This document shows positions 1-7,018 of a stretch of DNA of 48,126 bases, one piece after another (position 1 is the stretch's first letter; the number at the start of each line of letters is the position of its first letter). A model generated the notes under the pieces. The model worked only from the letters and a program-made list of their open reading frames with translations. It was not told the DNA's origin and made no database searches. Location: assembly GCA_018333655.1 (NCBI GenBank), contig JAGXTJ010000036.1, positions 1 through 48,126 of the forward strand, given 5' to 3'. Source of the DNA: Bacillota bacterium (GTDB lineage Bacteria > Bacillota > UBA994). Made by a program: the position numbers and the translations under genes.

Positions 1-498
1 GTGGTGCAAGCCTTAGGGTGTAACGAGGTAAACGTAGACTCTGTGTACCGTGTAGTGCGCGAAATAGCCGAGAAGGGGCGTCTTAAGCGCATTGCACAGG
101 AGAAACCCAGCTTGCAGGAGATGCGTCGCCGAGGGCTTGCCGCCGAGCGCGTGATACCGGCTATGCAGTTGGCTCTAAAATTAGCGCAGTGCCAAGGTGG
201 CGGGCTAGTTATCAATCGCGAACTGCGCGAGGTGCGTTTTCAAGGGCGCCTTCTGCCGCTTTTTCCACAAGAGATGCGCATTCTTTGCTTACTGGCCGCG
301 AATCCCGGGCGCGTGTTTACGCCTGGTCAGATTTATAGCGAAATTAGCGGCGGGCAGGGTGTGTATGGGGGAGAAAACAGTGTTAAGGCGCAAGTGTCGC
401 GTCTGCGCCAAAAACTACCTCATTCCGTGCCCTGGATTACTACCAAGCGCGGCCTAGGCTACAGTTTCAACTCCCAAGTGACATATGTACTCATCTAA
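1..498 (+). CDS. Winged-helix (OmpR/PhoB-type) transcriptional regulator, probably cut at the window edge
   Basis: The reading frame is open from the first base, so the true start is probably upstream; the GTG at base 1 could be a start but has no visible ribosome site. The last ~100 residues fit a Trans_reg_C winged helix: a short beta segment, then a helix around FPQEMRILCLL, a transactivation-loop region, a recognition helix around ENSVKAQVSRLRQKL, and the closing hairpin TKRGLGYSF. The first ~65 residues are helical and not a recognisable receiver domain, which may lie outside the window. Its likely role is DNA binding and gene regulation; targets are unknown. It lies just upstream of the ComK-like gene, and the hairpin between them could end this transcript. 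Confidence is high for the fold and low for the function. Confidence 0.75.
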   Translation: MVQALGCNEVNVDSVYRVVREIAEKGRLKRIAQEKPSLQEMRRRGLAAERVIPAMQLALKLAQCQGGGLVINRELREVRFQGRLLPLFPQEMRILCLLAANPGRVFTPGQIYSEISGGQGVYGGENSVKAQVSRLRQKLPHSVPWITTKRGLGYSFNSQVTYVLI

Positions 499-524
499 TA
501 ATGTCATAAATGTGAACAACTACT

Positions 525-574
525 ACCTCCCTGCAACATTGGCATCATATACTGCCAAGCAGGGAGGTGTTTTT
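525..574 (+). promoter_or_regulatory. Long hairpin that buries the ribosome site of the ComK-like gene and ends in a U-tract
   Basis: The left arm at 525-534 (ACCTCCCTGC) pairs perfectly with 559-568 (GCAGGGAGGT). An inner 6-bp stem pairs 539-544 (TTGGCA) with 553-558 (TGCCAA), leaving a 4-base bulge (535-538) and an 8-base loop. The right arm contains the Shine-Dalgarno AGGGAGGTG (561-569) of the gene starting at 575. Five T residues (570-574) follow, so the structure also has the form of an intrinsic terminator. It could be a terminator for the upstream regulator gene, an attenuator, a ribosome-site sequestering element, or several of these. Confidence 0.7.
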
Positions 575-1063
575 ATGTCCGTTGATTTTCTCTCAGCTCT
601 CGCATTCTATCCTGCCTATGCCACCCATGGCCTCTCCTGCCAAGTAGTTTATGCGTCAACTGCTGTGAGTGCCGATTTATGCATGGTCACCTTGGTGAAG
701 CACGCTTGCCGACAGTTCGCACTCGACAAAAAAGCCCTAGCCAATGCTGCGCAGTTTGTTTCCGGCAGGCGCAACCTTGTCCCCCTGACGCTGTGTGTGG
801 ACCGCACTTTTGTGCCACTAAAGGTGCTTACGCCACGCGTGGCAGGGGACTCTGCCTACGGGTATTTTCTCTTGCAGGCCATTAGCAGGGTAGAGGCGCA
901 GCGTGAGGGCAGCCTGCTGACCCTTGCAAATGGGGTCATGCTTCCCCTGGTCCAAAGTCGCCCTGTGGCTATGAATCATCTCGCTCGCGCAGCCCTCTTT
1001 GAGAAGGTGTTCTGGTCAAAGCGTCTGGGGTCGGCCTTTAGCGCGGCAGTAATTCATGGCTAG
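575..1063 (+). CDS. ComK-like competence transcription factor family protein
   Basis: 162 aa. ATG at 575 was chosen because AGGGAGGTG lies six bases upstream; an in-frame upstream extension has no ribosome site. Compared from memory with Bacillus ComK, the order of landmarks agrees: an early Cys-rich segment, an SGRRN segment (ComK has AGRKA), a run of hydrophobic strands, then LTLANGVMLPL (ComK: VTFSNGKTMELPI) and a closing helix ending in LFEKVF (ComK: LRTKF). ComK activates DNA-uptake genes by binding AT-box promoters. The resemblance is distant and this copy lacks the long C-terminal tail, so the target genes may differ. The ribosome site sits in a strong hairpin, suggesting tight post-transcriptional control. 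No competence genes are nearby. Confidence 0.5.
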   Translation: MSVDFLSALAFYPAYATHGLSCQVVYASTAVSADLCMVTLVKHACRQFALDKKALANAAQFVSGRRNLVPLTLCVDRTFVPLKVLTPRVAGDSAYGYFLLQAISRVEAQREGSLLTLANGVMLPLVQSRPVAMNHLARAALFEKVFWSKRLGSAFSAAVIHG

Positions 1064-1095
1064 AAAGCCTACTACTTGAGACTTAGGCGGATAAT
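1056..1095 (+). repeat. Imperfect ~40-base direct repeat, copy A
   Basis: This copy overlaps the stop codon of the ComK-like gene. It shares CTAGAAAGCCTA, then CTTAGG and GATAAT with the copy at 2458-2498, with about three quarters of positions identical and one gap. The two copies bracket the toxin-antitoxin pair and the small membrane protein genes. Confidence 0.55.
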
Positions 1096-1167
1096 CCCGT
1101 TGACACAACTGTTCTCGAGGCACTAGGACAATTACTCCTCAAAGAACTCGTAGCCACCTGCCACTGC

Positions 1168-1563
1168 CTAAGACATGAGGCGAACTGAGTGTTGCTTGAG
1201 CCATGCTGCCAAAGCAGATTCCGACACATTCCCTTTCGCTACCTCTAACATTAAGTCGACTACTTCGGGTTCTGGAGCATCTAAGCCATAACCATGAACG
1301 CCAAGAAACACATACATGGCCATAAAGCCCACTCGTTTGTTCCCGTCCACAAAACAATGGTTCCTTGTAAGTCCGTGCCCCAGTACTGCGGCCAGCATGA
1401 AGATACCGACCGTGGGCTCACGCAGCCAGTAATTCATGGGACGCGCTAGGGCGGACTCAAGCACTCGGGAATCACGTATTCCATAGTGGCCGCCGTGCTC
1501 TCTCACTTGCCGGATGTGGAGTTCCGGAATAACAGTTCTGCCCAACCATTTCGGCTGTTTCAT
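1168..1563 (-). CDS. Doc-type Fic-fold toxin (death-on-curing family)
   Basis: 131 aa, the normal Doc length. The Fic/Doc active-site motif HxFxDGNKR is complete: H69, D73, N75, K76, R77 within HCFVDGNKRVGF. Doc toxins phosphorylate elongation factor Tu and stop translation; related Fic proteins AMPylate their targets. The gene starts with ATG at 1563, four bases after the AbrB-type antitoxin gene, so the two form a co-transcribed toxin-antitoxin operon. The usual partner of Doc is Phd, but AbrB/SpoVT-type partners are known for Doc-family toxins. All catalytic residues are present, so the toxin is probably active. The operon lies between two direct-repeat copies, consistent with local acquisition. 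Confidence 0.9.
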   Translation of the reverse strand: MKQPKWLGRTVIPELHIRQVREHGGHYGIRDSRVLESALARPMNYWLREPTVGIFMLAAVLGHGLTRNHCFVDGNKRVGFMAMYVFLGVHGYGLDAPEPEVVDLMLEVAKGNVSESALAAWLKQHSVRLMS

Positions 1564-1567
1564 GACG

Positions 1568-1795
1568 CTACTTTGCTAGCTCTCGCAGAGCGTTTCGATA
1601 CTTCTTGGCACCCTTCTCATAAACGGCCATGGCCTCATCAAAGTCCGGGTCGTATGGAGTAATCAGTATGCCCAGAGCAGTTTCAGACACATATACCTCA
1701 TCACCTTTTTCAAGACGAAATCGTTCGGCAATTTCTCTGGGGATGGTCGCGCCAATGGAGCCCCCCATTTGACGCAAAACTATCTTCTTGGCCAC
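1568..1795 (-). CDS. AbrB/MazE-type antitoxin partner of Doc
   Basis: 75 aa from GTG at 1795, which has AGGAGGTG six bases upstream; an in-frame ATG 21 bases earlier would place that ribosome site inside the gene. The N-terminal half is a swapped-hairpin AbrB/SpoVT DNA-binding domain: short strands around KIVLRQ, the GSIGATIPREI motif, and the LEKGDEVYV strand. The C-terminal half (DFDEAMAVYEKGAKKYRNAL) is an amphipathic helix that probably wraps the toxin. The antitoxin comes first in the operon, as is usual. It probably neutralises Doc and represses its own promoter upstream of 1795; no operator was clearly recognised. Confidence 0.85.
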   Translation of the reverse strand: MAKKIVLRQMGGSIGATIPREIAERFRLEKGDEVYVSETALGILITPYDPDFDEAMAVYEKGAKKYRNALRELAK

Positions 1796-2025
1796 GCAAA
1801 ACACCTCCTGTTCCATTTTAGCATAAGTAGCACATTTATGCTACTTGCTATCAGCAAGAGAATACCAGTCGACAAAGTAGATGCAACCCTACCTGCTGCA
1901 AACGGTGAAACAGGCAATGCAAATAGGCATCTCGCACATTGCCAAACTGTTCAGTTCCTACGGCTTACTTGCCAACCACAACCAAACAATGGTATTGTGT
2001 AAAAAATAAAAAGGAGGGAACAACG

Positions 2026-2211
2026 ATGCCTATTCCGCTAATAATTGCATTTATAGTCCCATTTGCCTTCTGGGCCATGGTTGAAGATTACATACAGTAC
2101 AAAAAGGGCATAGGTACTCTTGTCAAGGTCAAAATCTTGGGGGGACTTATATTAGGATTCCACTTCATATTAATTGTGAGTATTGCCATGTGGTTTTCGG
2201 GAGCGCGATAA
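2026..2211 (+). CDS. Small two-helix membrane protein, function unknown
   Basis: 61 aa. ATG at 2026 follows AAGGAGGG with ideal spacing, which supports it as a real gene. Two hydrophobic segments (about residues 3-18 and 39-57) are separated by a charged stretch (VEDYIQYKKGIG), giving a helical hairpin in the membrane. There is no signal-peptidase site and no recognisable family. It follows the divergent toxin-antitoxin operon and is followed 23 bases later by an even smaller membrane peptide, so the two may be co-transcribed to the terminator at 2354. Confidence 0.6.
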   Translation: MPIPLIIAFIVPFAFWAMVEDYIQYKKGIGTLVKVKILGGLILGFHFILIVSIAMWFSGAR

Positions 2212-2234
2212 CCATGATTATGTGAGGTGGTCGC

Positions 2235-2339
2235 GTGAAGACATCGTTCCCAGTCGCAATTAGGGGCCTGTTCTGCCTGGCATTCTTTGTGATATTGATC
2301 GGTGCAAATGTCTTGGCTGGGAATAAGGAAGACGCTTAA
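2235..2339 (+). CDS. 34-aa single-pass membrane peptide
   Basis: GTG at 2235 with GAGGTGG just upstream, stop at 2337-2339. The product has a short basic N-terminus, one hydrophobic span (about residues 11-28, GLFCLAFFVILIGANVLA) and a charged end (GNKEDA). It is followed 14 bases later by a strong hairpin terminator, which supports transcription through it. It could be a small regulatory or stress peptide, or the decayed start of a longer secreted protein. Nothing in the sequence fixes a function. Confidence 0.4.
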   Translation: MKTSFPVAIRGLFCLAFFVILIGANVLAGNKEDA

Positions 2340-2353
2340 GACTAGTCGAAAGA

Positions 2354-2377
2354 CCGCGAGCATATTAGTGCTCGCGG
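2354..2377 (+). terminator. Hairpin terminator after the small membrane genes
   Basis: Perfect 9-bp stem (CCGCGAGCA with TGCTCGCGG) around a 6-base loop, followed by CCTTTCG. The T-run is short, so termination may be partial. Confidence 0.6.
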
Positions 2378-2457
2378 CCTTTCGCTAAGCAAGATCCATG
2401 GTCAACTCGAACCTCTAAGAAGAGAATAGCCCATTGCAGGACATGTCAGGAGTTTTA

Positions 2458-2498
2458 ATGCCTAGAAAGCCTATCATTTAGAAGCTTAGGATGATAAT
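2458..2498 (+). repeat. Imperfect ~40-base direct repeat, copy B
   Basis: Second copy of the element at 1056-1095, in the same orientation, ending about 30 bases before the phosphatase gene. It contains TATCAT...ATGATA complementary halves and ends in a TATAAT-like A/T-rich stretch, so it may also overlap a promoter. Confidence 0.5.
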
Positions 2499-2526
2499 AT
2501 ATGTAATTGAGAAATGAGAGCGAGGG

Positions 2527-3237
2527 ATGATTATGCTTGAAGTGAAGATCGCCGTGGCCAAGACCAACAAGTACGCCGTGTCTGAGAGTGGTGACTCCTT
2601 AGAGATTACCGAGCGCCCGCAGGGGGGTGTGTCGGTCATTATGGCGGATGCTCAAGGCAGTGGCAAATCGGCGCGCACGAACAGCAAATTAGTCGTCTCT
2701 AAGGCTGCTACCCTCATTTCCGAAGGGGCGCGCGACGGCGCTGTGGCTCGCGCTGTGCATGACATGCTGTATGCCCTGCGCGACGGAAGGATTTCTGCTA
2801 CCTTGGTTATTGCCTCCGCCGATTTTGAAACGCAGAGCGTGGTCATATCGCAAAATGCCGGGCCGCCTATCTTTGTCGTGCAGGGTGGAACGGCGATGAC
2901 TCTATCCCCTAGCGACCAACCAATTGGTGTACATCGCAGCATGAAGCCGGCCATCTGCGAATTTCCCTTAGAGCAAGGGCTGGCCATAGTCGGCATGACC
3001 GACGGAGTTTATCATGCCGGTAGGGCAAAGGGGCGGCCGTGGGCTGATGAAGAGTTTGTGGACTTTGTAAAGAGTAATGTGGATCACCCCGAATTTCTCG
3101 CCAATGCCCTTTTGGCTGAGGCGGTGCGCCGCGATATGCAGCGTCCCTGCGACGACATGGCTGTTTTCGTGCTGCGCGTGGGGGAATACGATGCTGAGAC
3201 CAAGGTGCGCACGATGAGAGTAACCTTGCAGTGCTAG
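2527..3237 (+). CDS. PP2C/SpoIIE-like serine phosphatase domain protein
   Basis: 236 aa. The fold is a stand-alone SpoIIE/RsbU-type PP2C domain: an N-terminal strand ending in MADAQGSGKSA (position of the family's VADGMGHG metal motif), ATLVIASADFE, QNAGPPIFVV, the VGMTDGVYHAG strand with a metal-ligand Asp, and the final CDDMAVFVL motif. These enzymes dephosphorylate anti-anti-sigma factors or other phosphoproteins. The first metal motif departs from DGMG (here DAQG), so activity may be altered. No sensor or membrane domain is attached. ATG at 2527 follows GAGCGAGGG; ATG at 2533 is an alternative. It overlaps the P-loop gene downstream by seven bases, implying translational coupling. Substrate unknown. 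Confidence 0.7.
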   Translation: MIMLEVKIAVAKTNKYAVSESGDSLEITERPQGGVSVIMADAQGSGKSARTNSKLVVSKAATLISEGARDGAVARAVHDMLYALRDGRISATLVIASADFETQSVVISQNAGPPIFVVQGGTAMTLSPSDQPIGVHRSMKPAICEFPLEQGLAIVGMTDGVYHAGRAKGRPWADEEFVDFVKSNVDHPEFLANALLAEAVRRDMQRPCDDMAVFVLRVGEYDAETKVRTMRVTLQC

Positions 3238-3575
3238 AGCGACGAGTGGGGGTCGTGGGCAACTGCGTCTCTGGCAAGACTACCCTCGTCAACAGTTTAC
3301 AAGCGCACGGCTACCGTGCCATCAACATCCCGCAAGAACATTCCGTATCCCCGCGCTTTTGGCGGCGTTTGGCACCCGATTTCTTGATTTATTTAACTTG
3401 CACCTTATCTACCGCGCAAAAGCGGCGACAGATACCATGGGGGCAAGAAACACTTGATGCGCAGTGGAAAATACTGTCGGAGGCCAGAGAAAATGCCGAC
3501 CTCATCATTCCGACTGACGAGCTCACTGCTACCGAAGTCTTGGCCAAGGCTCTAGATGCTCTCGGCTCGACATAG
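3231..3575 (+). CDS. Small P-loop NTPase, coupled to the phosphatase gene
   Basis: 114 aa starting at GTG 3231, inside the last codons of the phosphatase gene. Residues 7-18 form a Walker A loop (GVVGNCVSGKTT). Mid-protein there is a hydrophobic strand (DFLIYLTCTL) and later DLIIPTDEL. It lacks the NKxD guanine motif, so it is not a standard GTPase; the size and pattern fit a small nucleoside/nucleotide kinase-like fold. The seven-base overlap with the PP2C-like gene suggests the two act together, perhaps as a kinase/phosphatase or nucleotide-dependent switch, but this is inference from position only. Confidence 0.6.
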   Translation: MLERRVGVVGNCVSGKTTLVNSLQAHGYRAINIPQEHSVSPRFWRRLAPDFLIYLTCTLSTAQKRRQIPWGQETLDAQWKILSEARENADLIIPTDELTATEVLAKALDALGST

Positions 3576-3671
3576 GTGCATTTTTCAGGTTTGGGCCCAT
3601 GTTTTTCGCCATAAGAAAACTATAATTTGGTAACAAGTAATTAGTCGATACTTTCATTTTCGTTACATGCG

Positions 3672-3700
3672 TTGACCGCTCTCGCCATGCGGGCTATAAT
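3672..3700 (+). promoter_or_regulatory. Sigma-A-type promoter for secDF
   Basis: TTGACC at 3672-3677 and a perfect TATAAT at 3695-3700 with a 17-base spacer. It lies 39 bases before the GTG start of secD. Confidence 0.8.
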
Positions 3701-3739
3701 TATGCGGAGAGTTTAGAGCTAATCTAAGGAGGAACCAGA

Positions 3740-4945
3740 GTGAACATCAAGTATCTTCTCGTCCTATTGCTGGTCCTAGGTCTTATTGGGGGCGCAGCAT
3801 ATTATTCTTACCAGCCGCTAGGCGAAGCCATTACCTTTGGCCTCGACATTGACGGCGGTATTATGGTGCTGTTGGAAGCCGTCCCTAGCGAACAAGTGCC
3901 AACTATCAACGATGATGCTATGGTTAGGGCCGTGGCTATTCTCAGTCAGCGCGTCAATGGGCTTGGAGTTGCTGAGCCGGAGATCGTTCGCGAAGGCGCT
4001 CGTCGCATCCGCATTTCTCTCCCTGGCTTTGATGATCAGCAAGAAGTCCTTAATATGATTGGCAAAACCGCCTTACTTGAGTTTAGAAATACCGAAGGTA
4101 CTGTGTTTTTGTCGGGGGACCGACTACGTGATGCGCAAGAGCAGCTAGACGAACAGAACAGGCCGCATGTTTCGCTTACCCTTGATGAAGAGGGTGGTCG
4201 CCTGATGCGTGAGTATACCCGCGCCAATATTGGCGGCAGGCTAATCATTACCCTAGACGGCGAAATCCTATCTGCACCAACTATTGAGGGCGAGGTAGGT
4301 AGCGAAGGCTCTATCACCGGGCTTGGCTCCCTTGCCGAAGCGCGCAATTTGGCGATTATGCTGCGCTCTGGCGCCCTACCCGTAGAGCTTGAAACGCGTG
4401 ATTTCCGTGGCGTAGGCCCTACTCTGGGACAAGCTTCACTCGAGAGAAGTGTCTTCGCGGGGCTGATCGGACTTGCTTTGGTGCTGCTATTTATGGTTGC
4501 CGTCTATCGTGGGTTTGGCATGGCCGCTAACTTTGCCCTGGCCGTCTACACCCTGATGGTGCTGTGGTCCCTAGCCGCCATCAACGCGACGATCACCCTG
4601 CCTGGTGTGGCGGGTATAGTGCTCGGGATCGGTATGGCTGTGGATGCCAATGTCATTATCTTTGAACGTATTAAAGACGAAGTAAAAACAGGCCGCACTT
4701 TGCGTGCCTCGATTAAGGCTGGCTTCTCGCGCGCTATTTGGACGGTTATGGATGCCAATATCACCACCCTGATTGGTACAGGTGTTCTCTACTGGTTTGG
4801 CACCGGCCCCGTGCGTGGTTTCGCCGTAACACTTTCACTCAGTATCATTCTCAGTATGCTCACGGCGATCTTTGTCACCCGTCTCCTGCTAACACTCATG
4901 CTTAATGCCAAACTAGTAGCCAGTGCGAAAGCTCTCGGCGCGTAA
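3740..4945 (+). CDS. secD: Protein translocase subunit SecD
   Basis: 401 aa, the compact Bacillota length. SecD works with SecF to drive the late stages of protein export through SecYEG using the proton gradient. Seen here: an N-terminal membrane helix (residues ~3-23), the conserved GLDIDGG motif (~34-40; family GLDLxGG), a periplasmic-type P1 region with two alpha/beta subdomains up to ~225, and a C-terminal RND-type bundle of five helices (~235-395) including GIGMAVDANVIIFERIKDE, a hallmark of SecD. GTG at 3740 is preceded by AAGGAGGAACC. secF follows after 12 bases. A promoter at 3672 and a terminator after secF delimit a two-gene operon. Confidence 0.97.
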   Translation: MNIKYLLVLLLVLGLIGGAAYYSYQPLGEAITFGLDIDGGIMVLLEAVPSEQVPTINDDAMVRAVAILSQRVNGLGVAEPEIVREGARRIRISLPGFDDQQEVLNMIGKTALLEFRNTEGTVFLSGDRLRDAQEQLDEQNRPHVSLTLDEEGGRLMREYTRANIGGRLIITLDGEILSAPTIEGEVGSEGSITGLGSLAEARNLAIMLRSGALPVELETRDFRGVGPTLGQASLERSVFAGLIGLALVLLFMVAVYRGFGMAANFALAVYTLMVLWSLAAINATITLPGVAGIVLGIGMAVDANVIIFERIKDEVKTGRTLRASIKAGFSRAIWTVMDANITTLIGTGVLYWFGTGPVRGFAVTLSLSIILSMLTAIFVTRLLLTLMLNAKLVASAKALGA

Positions 4946-4957
4946 GGGGTGATGACG

Positions 4958-5857
4958 ATGAAGTTAAACCTTAATATTATTGGCCGCCGCAAAACCTTCT
5001 ATCGCCTGTCGGCTGTGCTCATCATCCTAGGTCTTGGGCTCTTGTTCTTTCGTGGGCTGAATCTGGGCATCGACTTTCAGAGCGGCACCCTGATTGAGAT
5101 GGACTTAAAAGCAGCTTTTACTACCGCGGAAGTACGCGAAGTTGTTCTGCCTTATTTTGATAAAGTTCAAGTGCGCGACGTGCGCGAGGGTGGCGAGACC
5201 ACCACTATGGTGCAAATACGTACCACCGAAACAGACGAAGCGAAGATCACCCAAACCATCGCTGCGCTTACAGCGAAGTGGCCCGGTGCGGAGCTCGAAT
5301 CTGCCGCCCGCGTTGACGCCGCCTTTAGCGGGGAACTAGTGCGTAATGCCATTATCGCCCTAATCCTAGCCTCAATCGGCATGATTATCTACATCACCAT
5401 TCGCTTTGAGATAAAATTTGCTATCTCGGCCGTACTCGCCTTGCTGCACGACGTCTTTGTGGTCCTGGTTGTCTTCTCTTTGCTTCAGGTTGAGGTCAAC
5501 AGTGAGTTTGTGGCGGCTATACTCGCCATAGTCGGTTACTCCATCAATGATACCATCGTTGTCTTTGACCGTATTCGCGAGAACCTGATCAAGGCTAAGC
5601 GTCATAGCGACGTGGAAGAGCTCGTCAATAGGAGTATTAACGAGACCTTGTGGCGTTCGCTCAACACCTCTATCACCACCCTCTTAGCCATTGGAGCCGT
5701 GTTCGTCCTTGGTGGGGTGACACTGCGCCCACTAGCTTTCGCCCTAGTCGTGGGTATTCTCGCCGGAACGTACTCCTCTATTTTTGTAGCTAGTTCGCTA
5801 TGGGTGGACTGGCGCGACGGGCACGGTAGCAGAGCTACCGAGCTCAAGAAGGCCTAG
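4958..5857 (+). CDS. secF: Protein translocase subunit SecF
   Basis: 299 aa. Partner of SecD in the export motor. It has an N-terminal helix (residues ~12-30), the GLNLGIDFQSGT motif (family GxDFxGG), a small extracellular domain, and five C-terminal helices including VGYSINDTIVVFDRIREN, the SecF counterpart of the SecD signature. ATG at 4958 was preferred because AAGGGG sits eight bases upstream; GTG 4949 and ATG 4952 are in frame but too close to it. The Asp in GIDF and the Asp in NDTIVVFD, implicated in proton use, are present. Followed by a strong terminator. Confidence 0.96.
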   Translation: MKLNLNIIGRRKTFYRLSAVLIILGLGLLFFRGLNLGIDFQSGTLIEMDLKAAFTTAEVREVVLPYFDKVQVRDVREGGETTTMVQIRTTETDEAKITQTIAALTAKWPGAELESAARVDAAFSGELVRNAIIALILASIGMIIYITIRFEIKFAISAVLALLHDVFVVLVVFSLLQVEVNSEFVAAILAIVGYSINDTIVVFDRIRENLIKAKRHSDVEELVNRSINETLWRSLNTSITTLLAIGAVFVLGGVTLRPLAFALVVGILAGTYSSIFVASSLWVDWRDGHGSRATELKKA

Positions 5858-5873
5858 CGAGTTCTCAAACAAA

Positions 5874-5905
5874 AAACCCGGTGGGCGTATGTGCCGACCG
5901 GGTTT
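5874..5905 (+). terminator. Intrinsic terminator after secF
   Basis: 9-bp stem AAACCCGGT with ACCGGGTTT, extended by an inner GGC/GCC pair across a G-G mismatch, then GCTTTAT. A-run before and T-run after mean it could act in both directions. Confidence 0.8.
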
Positions 5906-5944
5906 GCTTTATAATGTAGGGCAAGGGAGTGAAATTTTATCATT

Positions 5945-7018
5945 ATGCGATCACTAGTTTTGACATGCGACCCGCGCTTTGTACCACAGCTTTGTGCAGA
6001 ACTGACGCAGCGTTTCAGTAGTTGCCCCCTGCGTCCCTTAGGGTCAGGAGTTCTCTTAGCAGAGCCTAGTGGCACTGACGCAGTAAAGCTCTGGCAAGTA
6101 CTACAGCAAGATACCCCTATTTTTTTGCGGCATATGTTTCCCGTACAAGATGAGCTGGTGATGCAGCAAGATGAACTTGCTTTACCGCGCTTAAGAGAGG
6201 CCTGTGAGCCCCTTTTGGCGCAGGTAGAGCAAGGAAGCGCCGTGGCCGTGCAGTGCCGCCTACTAGATGCTATCCCTTCCTACCGCCCAGTGGATGTGAA
6301 GAGGGCTATTGATGGGGCGGTGCAAGGTAGGGGTTTACTTGCTACGGTAAAGGACCCGAGCCTAGTACTAAGTGTGCTTGTTGCCCACGAGAGAGCCTAC
6401 CTCGGTCTGTCTACGCCCCGCGAGAACCTGAGTAGTTGGAATGGTGGCGCGGCGCATTATGGCAAGGCCAAGGGTGCCCTAAGTCGAGCCGCGCACAAGC
6501 TTGAGGAGGCCTGTGAAGTCCTAGACGTTGATTTGCGAGGTATGGAGCAAGCGCTCGACCTTGGTGCTGCACCAGGCGGCTTTACATCTTTTCTGCTCGA
6601 GAGAGGGTTCTATGTTACCGCGATAGACACTGGTTTGCTAGACAGTGAGCTCCTAACTCACCCTCGACTTACGTACATACAGGCGAACGCCAAGAATATT
6701 AAGCCGCAAGAAGCCTCCTTTGACCTCATAACTTGCGACATCAGCCGCGATGCGTTGCGCACAGCAGACATGCTCATGGACTTAGCCCCCTGTCTACGCC
6801 CCATGGGCAAACTCCTGCTTACCGTTAAATTTATGGGGCGCGAGCCCCTGCCTTTAATTAGGCAATGCCTAAAACGAATAAGCCAAGAGTTTGTGTTTGT
6901 GCGCGGTAGGCATCTCTGGCACAACCGGGAGGAAGTAACTCTGTACCTAGTGCGAGAGGCCCGAGAGGGGGAGCAGAATGGAAAAAGTATTGGTCGTAAC
7001 AGCAGAGGCCGCCAATAA
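5945..7018 (+). CDS. THUMP plus FtsJ-like SAM-dependent RNA 2'-O-methyltransferase (RlmM-like)
   Basis: 357 aa. An N-terminal region (~1-160) has the layout of a THUMP RNA-binding domain (CDPRFVPQLCAEL..., SYRPVDVKRAIDGAV, SVLVAHERAYLGLS). A Rossmann methyltransferase follows: SAM motif LDLGAAPGGFT (~201-211), acidic strand ITCDISRDA, KLLLTVKF and the late Glu in HNREEVTLYLV, giving the K-D-K-E type tetrad of FtsJ enzymes together with a Lys in AAHKLEEA. The combination resembles RlmM, which methylates C2498 of 23S rRNA in proteobacteria; the exact target here is unknown. The last 41 bases overlap the Nudix gene in another frame, suggesting coupling. Confidence 0.8.
   Translation: MRSLVLTCDPRFVPQLCAELTQRFSSCPLRPLGSGVLLAEPSGTDAVKLWQVLQQDTPIFLRHMFPVQDELVMQQDELALPRLREACEPLLAQVEQGSAVAVQCRLLDAIPSYRPVDVKRAIDGAVQGRGLLATVKDPSLVLSVLVAHERAYLGLSTPRENLSSWNGGAAHYGKAKGALSRAAHKLEEACEVLDVDLRGMEQALDLGAAPGGFTSFLLERGFYVTAIDTGLLDSELLTHPRLTYIQANAKNIKPQEASFDLITCDISRDALRTADMLMDLAPCLRPMGKLLLTVKFMGREPLPLIRQCLKRISQEFVFVRGRHLWHNREEVTLYLVREAREGEQNGKSIGRNSRGRQ

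Noticed and set aside
1769-2002. 77-aa plus-strand frame between the antitoxin and the small membrane gene
   Set aside because: Its start lies antisense inside the antitoxin gene without a ribosome site, and its composition shows no protein-like pattern.
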